Shown here piece after piece: positions 25,246-36,177 of a stretch of DNA of 64,000 nucleotides. The position numbers were made by a program, and so were the translations under genes. The stretch is from assembly GCA_026724425.1 (NCBI GenBank), contig JAIUCV010000002.1:1183001-1247000 (forward strand), in the 5' to 3' direction. The notes under the pieces were generated by a model. That model ran no database searches, had not been told where the DNA came from, and saw only the letters and a program-made list of their open reading frames with translations. Numbering within the stretch: position 1 is the first letter of the stretch; each line of letters starts with the position of its first letter. The stretch comes from Erythrophleum ivorense (Eukaryota; Streptophyta; Magnoliopsida; Fabales; Fabaceae).

Positions 25246-26032
25246 ACATTTTGTTATTTACAATCCTCTAATATAATGCTAGATGGCAGCTATCTCTAAT
25301 GGAAAGAAAACAACAACTATTGACTTTGTACACTTACATGACAGAAAGAATAATATAGTGACATCAAGGCATATTGATAGCAATACAAAAGAAAATATCA
25401 GATATGCACGAGACTAATGATACTTATAAGGCTACACATTGACGGGTGATGAGTTACCGAAGGCCTTCATGACTTAACACTCTTCAATTTCTTTGGCAAG
25501 AAGAAAAGAAGATACACACACACACACACACTAAAGTGAAGGAAAATGGCTTAAGAAACTACATGTAGAGCTTTAAAATTTTTTCTTTTGATTTTTTTAA
25601 ACATCTAAATCCCTTCTAATTGCAAAATCTGAATAAACAATAAAATCTTAAGAATTATGGAGAGTCTAAATCCTCTCAATTTAGTAGGCCCTATACTGTG
25701 TATATGTATTAAATGCATTTGGGATTATTCTTTATTCTATCAATCTCTCTTATCTTTTTGATATAATTATTTAGACTTTCAATTGGATCTTCTTTATGCA
25801 TTCATATATTTGGAGAGAGAGTAATACAAAATGATGAGAGTGTGTGTGAGATCATTTTCTCTTTTTACACTCATTCTTTTTTTTTTTTTTTTTATCTTTG
25901 ACTATACTATATGCATTCAATTTGTGAATGTAGAAAACTCAAACTCTTTAAACTTTCATATTATTATGATTATTCTATTCTTCAAATTTTTTCAAATTCA
26001 AAATTCAAAACCTTACTAATTTCTACAACTAT

Positions 26033-26734
26033 CTAGGCAAAAATATACTTTTGGCCTCTTAACTTTACTTAAGAATATACTTTCATTTTTTTAACTTTAA
26101 CTAGTTTCAATTTGGTCTTTTAACTTTATATTAATTTTTACTTTTGTCCCCTAACTTTATTCGATTTTAATTTAACTTTTTAACTTTATTTCAAGTTTCA
26201 CCTTCATCCTTTAATTTATTTGGTGCTGATTTGGTTTTTAAACTTTATTTTAGATTTCACTTTTATTCATTAATTTCATTTTGTTACAATTTGCTCTAGT
26301 CTGACTCATGCTCTCATTTTTCTTTCCCATTTATATGGATATTATTACTAGGAGATCAAAGTGCCCATCTTTGTAAATTATATGCCCATATTATTTTGAA
26401 TTTACAAAATGTAATTGGTGATAATAGAAAGGGTATTATATGAGGTAAATTCAAATTGGTAAAGGGTTATTAGAGTTAAGTTATGGATAAGCCACATGAG
26501 ATTTTTTTTGTTAAACATTTTAATTTGACGATGTTAGAAGGAAAAACATTTTACAAGTTTTTAAAAATTAAGGGTTAAAATAAATAAATAAAATTAAGAT
26601 ATAAAAGTGAAATAAAGTTAAATATGAAAGCAAAATATATGATACAATTAAAAGATTAACTTGAAATTAAATAGAGTTAATTGATAAAAATAAAACCCTA
26701 ATAAATTGAAAGAATCAAAAATATATTTTTATCT
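26033..26734. mobile_element. Degenerate TIR-type element with internal short repeats
   Basis: The left end (GGCAAAAATATACTTTTGGC) is roughly complementary to the right end (GATAAAAATATATTTTTGAT read from the opposite strand). The left 300 bp repeats a T-rich block containing TTTAACTTTAT about every 40 bp. No transposase frame is seen and no convincing target duplication could be set, so the limits are approximate. Confidence 0.4.
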
Positions 26735-26979
26735 ATCATTCATATCTTTAGCAGATTTAATATTATAAATTATATATTTCATAACAATTTAGGTGACGAA
26801 AGCACATTTTTATCATCACGCGAGAGAGAGAGAGAGAGAAGTAGACTGAAACAAAAGTATTTCAAAGCTGTCAATAACCATTTATTTACAATTCAAGCTG
26901 CCCTTTGTTCATTAAATAGTCCTGATAACTAGTCCAAGAAGTAATCGAGTTTTATCCATATACAGAGTGGAACAGAGAT

Positions 26980-28490
26980 TTAGAGGTCTTCGTCGCTTTC
27001 ACTAGTATATGAATCATCCTTGTTAATAGCTGCAATTTTGGAAGCATTAATCCTAAAAGATGCCGACCGAATCTTACCGGGTAACTTAGAATTTCTAGCC
27101 GCCAGACCATCCTCCGCTTCTCCTCTCTCTTCCTGCTTCTTCAAGTCGCTAGGAGGTAAAAAGCAATCAATGGACAACCCCTTTATGTTGAAACCCACTT
27201 CTTCGATCTGCCAAACCTCTTCCATTCGTGTCCTTGAATAGGTTTCAGGGCCTTCACCAAACCTGAAGAGGGAAACCAAGGTCGTGCCAGCATGTGCTAT
27301 GTTGATGCCATCTACGGTTCTGTAGTCTTGGATCAAAGACTCCATGGTGGTTTCCCAGTATACGGTGTCGTTTGCAGAGTGGGATTTCATTCTGACCAAG
27401 TGGGAGTCCTCTAATTGAACCAGGAGGCCAGTTCTCTGGCTGAAGTAACCCCACATGGTGTGCCGAATTATCTCAACGTTGGTGGTGCTTCTAGCCCCAA
27501 GTGCAGAGGGCTTGGCTTCCAGTTTAAGTACGAAACAGTCTTCGTTGTTCGCTGTTTTCTCACCAATGCATACGGAGTTGGTGAAGAGATTCGCTGTGGA
27601 CTTGGGATCAACACCCTGTTCCAAAACCATTTCATTTTAGTACGAGACATCTGTAAATGGGAAAGATAGATTCTAAAATTCTTCACAACGTAAAACTTTT
27701 GATATTACATAAAGTTTCTTAAAAGTCTGCCTTGAAAATGTCTCTTTTTTTTTTTCCCCCTTTCCTCCACGAGTCATGTATCAATTAATGAAAATTTTGA
27801 CCTGAAGGAAGCGCCTGAGACGTCTAGGAGGGCCGCGAGAAGCATGGGAATGGTGCCAAGGGGTTTGCCTCCAGGCCACTTTGCCGTCACTCCCGGCACT
27901 GATCTTGTAACCAGAAAGAACCAGTTCCAAGCACCATAGCTCTGGGCTCTTTTGCCACACCACGAACCCTCCCATCTCCGCATTCTTCCCCTTCACCTTC
28001 ACCTTCTTGTTACTCCCCTCCCCTTCCCAAAACTCCCAACTTCCCATTTTCACCTGCCCCACTGCATACATGCTCTCTATCGATTTCAAGTCCCCTTCTC
28101 CCCCAACCGCCGCCACATATTGTTTCACTATATATTTCGCCATGGATGCCTCCTGCATAAGCCAAGTTTTCTATTAATCTTCAATTTCTATAATTAAGTA
28201 GCCATTAATTAGTTACTCACAATGTGCTGCTCTTTGATACTGCGAAACAAGGGTTGGCTCTCGGAGCTTATAAGGAAAGGGATTAGCGGGGCTCCCACCA
28301 CTCCAAGCATTAGCTTGATCTCTGATGATGATCTCGATTCTGTGTTTGGTTTCATCCACGACTTCATGTTGTGCCAAGCTCTGCTGGTTCCGCTCTTGCT
28401 TGTGAATATGTCTTCTGGGATTGGGACCTCCAGCACTGTTTCCAGCCCATCTTCGCGGTCAAGGTTAGGACAGAGCTTCTTCATCTTCAT
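26980..28490 (-). CDS. DUF620 family protein (418 aa)
   Basis: Three exons on the minus strand: 28490-28221, 28152-27802 and 27615-26980, with introns of 68 and 186 bp, GT-AG borders and phase-0 junctions. The start MKMKKLCPNLDREDGLETVLEVPIPE is the hallmark N-terminus of plant DUF620 proteins. A central block (MAKYIVKQYVAAVGG, MGGFVVWQKSPELWCLELVLSG) precedes the conserved LRRFLQ/GVDPKSTANLF region, which spans the last junction. After it come CIGEK, HTMWGYFSQRTGLLVQLEDS and a C-terminal EEVGFNIKGLSIDCFLPPSDL. A basic stretch and an acidic tail ending SESDEDL follow. Length and domain order are normal. The biochemical role of DUF620 is not established; no signal peptide or membrane helix is seen. 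An in-frame upstream ATG at 28616 exists, but the family start at 28490 is preferred. Confidence 0.93.
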
Positions 28491-29700
28491 TAATTGCCAG
28501 GGCAGAATAATTTGGAGGTGAAGATTGTGGATATAATGGTTGTTTGCCTTTGATTGGAAGGGACAAGGGAGTATGAAAGTGGGAAAAGAATACCAACCTC
28601 CGTAACGTGCTTGCACGCCTTTTACTTCACAATTTCTTAAGCAACCAAACTTATACTACGCTTCTCAATTAAATTTGTTAAGATGGTGACTTGATGAATT
28701 TCATGTCAACTTTATTTATTTACTTATTTTTCAAAGGATTTAAAGTGCAAATGTTTGGGTTGAAACTGATCTGCTCCTATACAGAGTATATGCAAGATCA
28801 ATTATTTTATAGTTGATTAAGATGAGATTATCAATCTGATTCCAGTAGAATAGTATGCGTTATCTTGAGTCTTTGATAATAGCTTGAGAGTAACGGCGAC
28901 TTTAAAGTTTGCGAGGTAAGCTTATCTTCATCCGCTTGATCATTTCACTCGTGGTTTTCCAAATATGAAATCGAAGAATTTTGACCGTTAGCATCATTAA
29001 AATTAGATTCTTTAATCTAGTTAATGCCCAAAAAGGTGCCACATAATGCCGACCACCAATTTGAAAAACCAAATTATCGCGCTCCCACCGCCCCCATACA
29101 TGAATGATGAACATATAACATAACAACGGTGTCGTATCCTTACGATGTAAACAACTTACAAGGACAACAAAGAAGAATCGGCATCATCGTAAATTATGCT
29201 GCAAAATGTAGGACATGAATGAAGGAACGTCCAAGAGTGTGGATTACCCTACGCCTCAAACTTTGCTACCTTCTACAGTATAACGCGGATAACAATAAGA
29301 TCATACTAACGCATCTCAACCAAAAACATAAATTTATATTTTTAAATTTTGTGTATTTGTGTTCTTACTTAATATTTAAATATTAAAATTAAATATCTAA
29401 TTAAAGTATCTAAAATACTAAAAAATCATAAAATGTTTGAAGAAGAAAAAAACGATTTGCGAATATATATCCGATATATTCTAATAGAGAATGACAAAGA
29501 TAGCGAGACGCTGGCATATGTTCGAGGGATGATGGTGTAAATTACAAATACATTAATTACGTAATGCACATTCTCATGAATTGCTCCTACTCTTTTATCT
29601 CTATGCGGAGTGACGATGTAACATTGTTGGTGTTAAGCATGAGATGTTCTTAATATTAATTTAGTAAGTTTATTACCAAAACTGATTGCTAAAACCTAAG
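28491..29700. other. Upstream region of the DUF620 gene and spacer
   Basis: Promoter and 5' UTR of the minus-strand DUF620 gene should lie at about 28491-29000. No clear TATA box was assigned. A minus-strand open frame of 74 codons (28902-29126) has no recognisable features and I do not call it a gene. Confidence 0.45.
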
Positions 29701-29703
29701 AAC

Positions 29704-30020
29704 ACATCTATTCAAATTGGATCTCTTCCATTGAGCTCTCCCTCAATTGCTCAATTATAGAGATTTGGATTATCTAAATTGATTTAGACAATTCAGATTT
29801 TTTATATATATATTTTTTATTTTTAGACAAAAGAAATTAAAGAAAATGGAATGCAAAATAAAAATAGTCTTCTAACAATAAAATTTAAAAAATCATAACT
29901 TAAATAAAAAAAATGAACTTGAAAATCTGAATTATTTCAATCAAATCAAAACGGCTCAAATTACTAAACTGAGCAATTAAGAGAGATCCTCAATTGAGAG
30001 GATTTGAATTGACATCTATT
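29704..30020. mobile_element. Mutator-like MITE with 9-bp target duplication
   Basis: The element spans about 29713-30011 (299 bp). It is flanked by a perfect 9-bp direct repeat ACATCTATT (29704-29712 and 30012-30020), the duplication length typical of Mutator-like elements. The ends are imperfect inverted repeats of about 40-100 bp; both arms pass through TTGAG, TCTC and AATTGCTCA blocks. It has no coding capacity. Confidence 0.65.
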
Positions 30021-31655
30021 ATATATTCACGCGATGATCCTCTGATTTTTTCTTTCCTAAATTTTCTCTTAATAATTAGCATCATGCTGAATTGGAATTT
30101 GGAAAAGGAGATTGGAAAATGTCATGATTCATAATTTCACAGATTATTTTTTTAAAAAATTGTAATATTTAGTTATTGGTTATCAATATAACATATATAT
30201 TGCCTAATAATAATTATGTCCAAAATAAATTAATAAATATCATTAAAACAAAAAGGAAAGAGATGGAAAACTGGGAGTGACTGTTGAAGACCTATCAGTT
30301 TGCCGGATTTGAGCTTATGGAAAGAAAAAAGGAAAAATAGATTCCTTCAGGTAAATTGTTTGGTTGCTGGGACGGGGTCCTTAACTTCACCTTAAGGAGT
30401 TCTCATTCCATCATACGATGCAATTGAAATTCTTTTAAAAAAAATGAAAATGCTAGCTCTTTTATGAAATTTGAGGGAGATGGACAAAGTTTCTTTGACT
30501 CTTACTGTTATTATTATTATTGTTGTTGTTATTATTATTGTTGATATTGTTATTATTCTTATATTATTACTATTATTGTTATTATTGCTATTATTATTAA
30601 AAAAAATTATTTTATTATTTTTTAATAATAAAAATATTATGATTATTTACTTAACTTCTTTTCTATTGTTAAATTTTTTAATCTAATCAAACATAGGAAA
30701 TAAAAGAAATATCTATTCTCTTCTGTGTTATACAAAATATAATTATAAACCATTGAATTTCATTCGATTAAGGTCTATTTTTGTTTTTTTGTTTTATTTT
30801 TATACCCAATCATTCCAACAATTCAAAGTTTCCACTTGGTAGCAGAAGGGGAATAACTAACGATGTAGATTAAACTCGCCCCCGTTGATTCCGCCAAATT
30901 AGTCGCGGTTCATTGACTCACCTTGTTCACTTCTAAATTAACTATTAATGGTGATGCAACGGGCTTTCATAAATGATGAAGCTATAAATATAAATATTAT
31001 AGAAATAAATAATGTAATATAAATATGAATGAGGGTTAGATAAATTTTTTATATTTTTTATTATTAAATTTTTTAATAAAAATATGATACCTATCAAAAA
31101 GTTATTTGAAAATTTTAATAATGTGATACTGAGATATAAAAACTATACACTTATTTTTAAAAATTATATGTCGATCATATTTTTATTAAATAATTTAATA
31201 GTAAAAATATGAAAGTTGCACACAAGTATCTCCTAAAAATATTTGTTTGCTAGATATGAAATTTGACTATGATTTAAAATAGTATTTAAAATTTTTTATA
31301 AAGCGTTGTAGAAAGTAAAGACGTTGAATACTATAATAAGACTAAAAGAGAATCAAACATTACTCTTCGCATGTATTTGTACTTAGTAGGTTATAGATGA
31401 AAGATTATGACTTTAGGTTATAGACATATATATAAACCATCTAGATAATATTTTTATTTACAAATAGTAAAAAAATAATTTTAAAATATCATTTATTTAA
31501 ATTTGAAATGATATTGTTAAAATTTTAATAAGTAAATAATATTAATTAACATGTATAAGCATATATAAATATCTTGTATGCAAATTATCATTAATTGTTA
31601 TATCAAATATAAGTATTATGAATACTATAACATGTATTATAAATAAGAAATAGGG
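30021..31655. other. AT-rich spacer
   Basis: No gene is seen. A TTA/TTG-type trinucleotide repeat region occupies about 30505-30600; the Leu/Ile-only frame across it is an artefact of the repeat. Confidence 0.6.
30505..30600. repeat. Degenerate TTA/TTG trinucleotide repeat
   Basis: About 95 bp of imperfect TTA and TTG units. Confidence 0.85.
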
Positions 31656-32629
31656 AAATAGGTTGAGAGCTGTTAAAATGGACTAACCCAATTTGTGCGT
31701 TATATGTGATGGCTTGTTTAATTCACTGTTTAAATGGCCCAAAAACTTTAATCTAATCAATCAAGAAAAAAAAAATAGCATTTATTATAATAATAAATTT
31801 TTTCAAAATCCAAACAACTATATCAAATAATTAAATTCAAATTTTAAACATCAAAATTATAGAAACTGTATTAGACCAATTGGTTCAATTGGTTGGATTA
31901 AAAATCAATTTCTGGTTTAGTTAAGTTAGTCTAAAAACTCAATCAACTAAAAAATTGATCAAACTAGTTAAAAATCAGTTAAATCAGTCAAACTAAATCA
32001 ATTAAAGCTAATTTGAATCTATCAATTAAAAATAATTTCTCAAACATTTTAAAAATATTGAATTAGTAATTAAATATTTATCAATATTTATTTGTTATAT
32101 AAAATTTTAATATATAAGATTTTAAAAAGATATATTTAATTATTATTGATTTGATCATAATTTGATTATAATTTGACCAAATTATCTATGAATCAATACC
32201 TCTAGTAATTCAATGATCTGTTTTAATTTTTAAAAACATTGTTAAACAGTTAAACAATTTTTTTAAATTTCAACAACCAAATAAAAATAATAATTTAACT
32301 AGTTTAAATTTCATCTAAAAACTAAAACAAATAAAATAAGTCATGAAATTCTTTAATTTTATTTATCAAGAACATTTAAATTTTATTTTAAAAAGTAATT
32401 TCTTAGAGCCAAAGTTGAAATATTATCTCAATTCTTAAAATTATTAAAAATAATTAAAAAAAACCCAAATTTTATAGGTCGACTCACTTAACCCATAGTT
32501 TAAGTAGGTCAAGACCAATATAATTATGAAATTCTACAAGTGGACAAAATCTAAATTTAACTTACTAAAATGGTGGGCTAAATAGATTAACTTGATATAT
32601 TCAACTTATTTTAACAACTTTAAATAGGC
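31656..32629. mobile_element. Possible hAT-like non-autonomous element
   Basis: The putative element spans 31664-32621 (about 958 bp). Near its left end is AGCTGTTAAAATGG and near its right end, on the opposite strand, AAGTTGTTAAAATAAG, giving an imperfect terminal inverted repeat. The flanks AAATAGGT (31656-31663) and AAATAGGC (32622-32629) would be an 8-bp target duplication with one mismatch. The interior is AT-rich with several TGGTT/AACCA-type short repeats and no transposase frame. Confidence 0.4.
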
Positions 32630-34426
32630 AATAAATTATAAACGAGTTATAAATAGAAAGATAATTTTTTTGTGACCCAAAAAAAAAAAGAAAGAAAGAT
32701 AGATGTTTAGATAGATTATATTATTATTCACAAAAAATTAATATAATTTTACTTAATGTAATTTATTTAAATTTGAAAGGCTATATATATTTTTAAATTA
32801 AGTCAATAACATTAATTAATATATACAACTAGGTATAAGTATATTATTGTTATAAGAGTCTTATAGATATACAAATCTCAAAGCCTAAAGCCATTAAGCC
32901 TACTTCACCCAAGCTTAAGGAAACATGGCAAAACCCTATAACTAAGCAACAAATGGCATCAATTCCAAGGTATATAAAACACAAACTCTAAAATACAGTG
33001 ACGATATCATATATTTCAATTCCTATCCTTAGAAAATTACTACCACATTTCAAGGATATACAATACATATTAATAATTACAAACAACTCATATTACTCTT
33101 CTTAGTTAATGAAAGAAATTCATTGTATCTTATTTTAAGAACTGAGCAATATAAAGCTCTTAACATAAGCTAAACTTTTTTATTCCCTCTTAGTTATACT
33201 TTTGATGCCAACAATTATAGGTATGATATCATCAATTTTCATACCAAAATTATGTTATTGAATTTGAATACAATTTTTAAAAATGATTTCTTTTACACAA
33301 AATTAAAACTTTAAATAGATGTTTTGAAAATAAAATTAGTTTGATATGAAATTTAATGTTTGAAAATTTAAGATGCAGAAACTACAAATTTTTATCTAAA
33401 TTTAATTTTTTAAATACTTATTTTTTTTCCTTTAATGATTGTTAAAAAAAATCAAAGGACGGAAAAATCAGCAAAATTTAATACGAAAGTCAGTAGACAT
33501 GACTGAAAATAACAAAGAAACTGAGAGAAAATATTGTGGAAAAACAATTGGACGTTGGTAAAAAGACCCACAGCGCATCTGAATAATAATAATTAGTGCC
33601 GCAGGCGGAAATAGAAAACTTGTACAGTGAATTTGCCCATAATTTAGATAAGTTATTTTTTTACAATAAATTAACTATTATTCAAATAATAATAATAATA
33701 ATACCAGTGGGCGTTGGCTCTGTATCTGGACTTCATTTTGTGTGTGTGACGGTGTGAGTGCGAGAGTGTGAGTGGATCTTTTTTAATTTTTGGTTTAAAA
33801 AAAAAAAACTCTGCTTTTGACCTTTTGTGTTGAGAAGTTTGATTAATCATATCAGAACTTTTCTCCAGGTGAAATAAATTAAACTCGTGCAATCGTATAT
33901 ATAAAGGTTATAAACAAATAAGATTTGTGTCAGCACTTTTTCCCCCCCGCCAGTTACATGAAAGCATTTCAAATATATCAGCGGAAAAGGCAACACGGAG
34001 AAAGTATGCTAAAATGATTTTTCACTCTGCACAAAATAATCTTTTAGACCATATTTTGGCTATGAAGTAGTAACATTATCTTACCTCTCCACAATTATGC
34101 CGTGTTCTAAAACAAAATTGGAAGGAGGGGTTACGAATAACGAGTAATGGACGCCCATACATCATCAATGCTTGCTGCTCCTTTTATTCTCCATCATGCC
34201 AAGCACTAGTTCTCATGGCGTTAGGTAGGTAACTGGCTTCTTCACCTCCGCAGTGAAAAGGAGGCTGAGGAGCACCTCTTAAGTGCATGTTTTGATTAGC
34301 ATTGTGGGAAGGAAAGAAAATCATGTTTACAATTCATCAAATGTAAAAATAACAAAAAAATATTTTGTCAAAACATGATTTTAAAACAATGAAACGCTAA
34401 ATCAAATATATTATTATATTATCTAT

Positions 34427-34458
<32 letters not shown>

Positions 34459-34850
34459 AAGAGAAAAATTGATTGAATTATAAAATATTATTTTTAAGTT
34501 ATTTACAGGCCTCACTTTTAATTTAAACTTTTTATTTTATTTTTGTTCAAATTGACATGGGTTTCATATTTATATATAAAAGGAGAATCCTTTGATATGA
34601 CATCTTGATGCACTAATGTAACATCTCCAATATTTTTTTTCCCAATTTTGAAATCTGTTATTAAATTTTCTCTTTATCTCTCATTTGTCCAACTCCTTCT
34701 TCCACGTTTATTGGTCAGTTGCAAAGACACATTATAGAAAACCTAACAACAAATCTTGCCATCTCCTTTTGTTAGTTGTCACTGACGCCATCAATTGCGA
34801 ATTCTTTGATGGATTGCAATTTTCATCGTTGGCGAACCAACAACAAATCT
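32630..34850. other. AT-rich spacer
   Basis: No gene is seen. A short AAT repeat lies at 33685-33703 and a TA-rich microsatellite at 34428-34459. Open frames are short and of low complexity. Confidence 0.55.
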
Positions 34851-34854
34851 TCCA

Positions 34855-35560
34855 ATCTCCTCCCTCTTTCAACTTTCATCAATTATATTTTTTTACAAAA
34901 TATAATTTATTAAAAATATATCTCTTTAACTTTAATTTTAATGTTATTTATTTTGTATTAAAAACTAAAAATTTATTTCATTCAAATTTTTAAAAATAAT
35001 TATTATATATTGATTAAATACATATTTAATACTTATTTATTATATAAGTAGTAAATATATATATAAAAAATAAAACTAGAGATAATTCAAAATTTTCAAT
35101 CTCTCATTAGCTTTTATCTCTATTTTCCTTAATTCTTTTTCACCTCAATTTAACTTTTATTTTTACTTTTTTTAACTCTCTTGTGTATCAACTGATTTTT
35201 TATCTTAACTTTTCTTTTGTCTCTATTAAACTTTGATATTCTCTAAATTTTATCTAAAATTACTTTGTTTATATATATATATATATATATATATTCTGTT
35301 AAATTAAACGCACTTCTTTATTTTAATTAAAGAGATATAACTCATTTAAGAAATTAAAATTATTCTCTAATATCAAAAAGATAAATAATATAACACTTCC
35401 TTCTATTATAAAAATATATTTTATATTAAAAATAAATTTATTTTATTTAAATAAAAAATAATTATTATATACTGATTAAATATATATTTAATATTCATTT
35501 TATTATATAAGTGATAAATGCAAAAAAAATAAAACTAATTGAGTTTTTTTATCTCTTTTC
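34855..35560. repeat. AT-rich direct repeat related to the 49-51 kb palindromic family
   Basis: A block at about 34994-35056 (AATAATTATTATATATTGAT then AAATACATATTTAATA) recurs at about 35457-35519 in the same orientation, 461 bp away. Both are followed by an A-rich stretch and then T/C-rich sequence with TTATCTCT. The preceding ATATCTCTTTAACTTTAATT and TTATTTTGTATTAAAAA blocks resemble arms of the palindromic units at 49.1-51.2 kb. A (TA)n tract sits between the copies at 35270-35294. Confidence 0.6.
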
Positions 35561-36177
35561 AATTTCCGTGTCTATTCTCCTTCGGTTTTTCTCGCGTCAA
35601 TTCAACTTCTAGTCTCCTTAATATTATTTATTTTGTATATCATTTAAGCCAAAATATAAAAATATTTTCCCAAATAATCCATACAAAACATAGGTCAAGT
35701 AACTAGTTCAATGTAAAACTGAAAGTTCCACATCCAAAAGCTATATTATTCTGAGCCGCTGAGCATGCCGGAGACAAGTATCAATATATTCGCTTCGCCT
35801 CATATACATACTAACAGTCTCCCATACAAGTATATCTTCCCCATATACCCAACCCTGTCTATATATTCCCAACACAATCTCCACATGATGAAGAAAACCA
35901 AGATAAGAAGACTAACACAGTCGGGCAGCGAAAGCAGGTTATGTTAAAACCATCTAAGCTAGGTTGTGGAAAATAACATCCACCAACAATATAGCAAAAA
36001 TTATACAACAATCAGCCATGCTGATACTCATATGAACATCATGTCTGCAGCCAAAAGCATAGCTCCAATAAAAATAGAGACACAGTGATTGAGGATGGTA
36101 CCTGTGTTGTTAGGAGCCATAGTCTTGTCTGTTAACCCTCAATCATCATACCTGCTTTGCCCTCAAGTTGCAGGATT
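35561..36177. other. Spacer and 3' UTR side of the RING-CH gene
   Basis: No separate gene is seen. The part next to 36178 would be the 3' UTR of the minus-strand RING-CH gene; its end is not determined. Confidence 0.5.

Larger units (their letters stand above)
24814..26979. other. Spacer between UGT copy 2 and the DUF620 gene
   Basis: No gene is seen. It contains a (TA)n microsatellite at 25219-25245, a short (CA)n near 25514-25530, a poly-T tract near 25877-25893, a TIR-like repetitive element around 26033-26734, and a GA repeat near 26820-26840. It includes the convergent 3' ends of both neighbouring genes. Confidence 0.55.

Noticed and set aside
27020..28521. Several plus-strand frames across the DUF620 gene
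   Set aside because: They overlap three minus-strand exons with clear family motifs and good splice sites.
28902..29126. 74-codon minus-strand frame upstream of the DUF620 gene
   Set aside because: No domain, no homolog recognised, and it lies in the likely promoter region.
30471..30686. Open frame rich in Leu, Ile and Val that looks like a membrane protein
   Set aside because: It is a translation of a TTA/TTG trinucleotide repeat.
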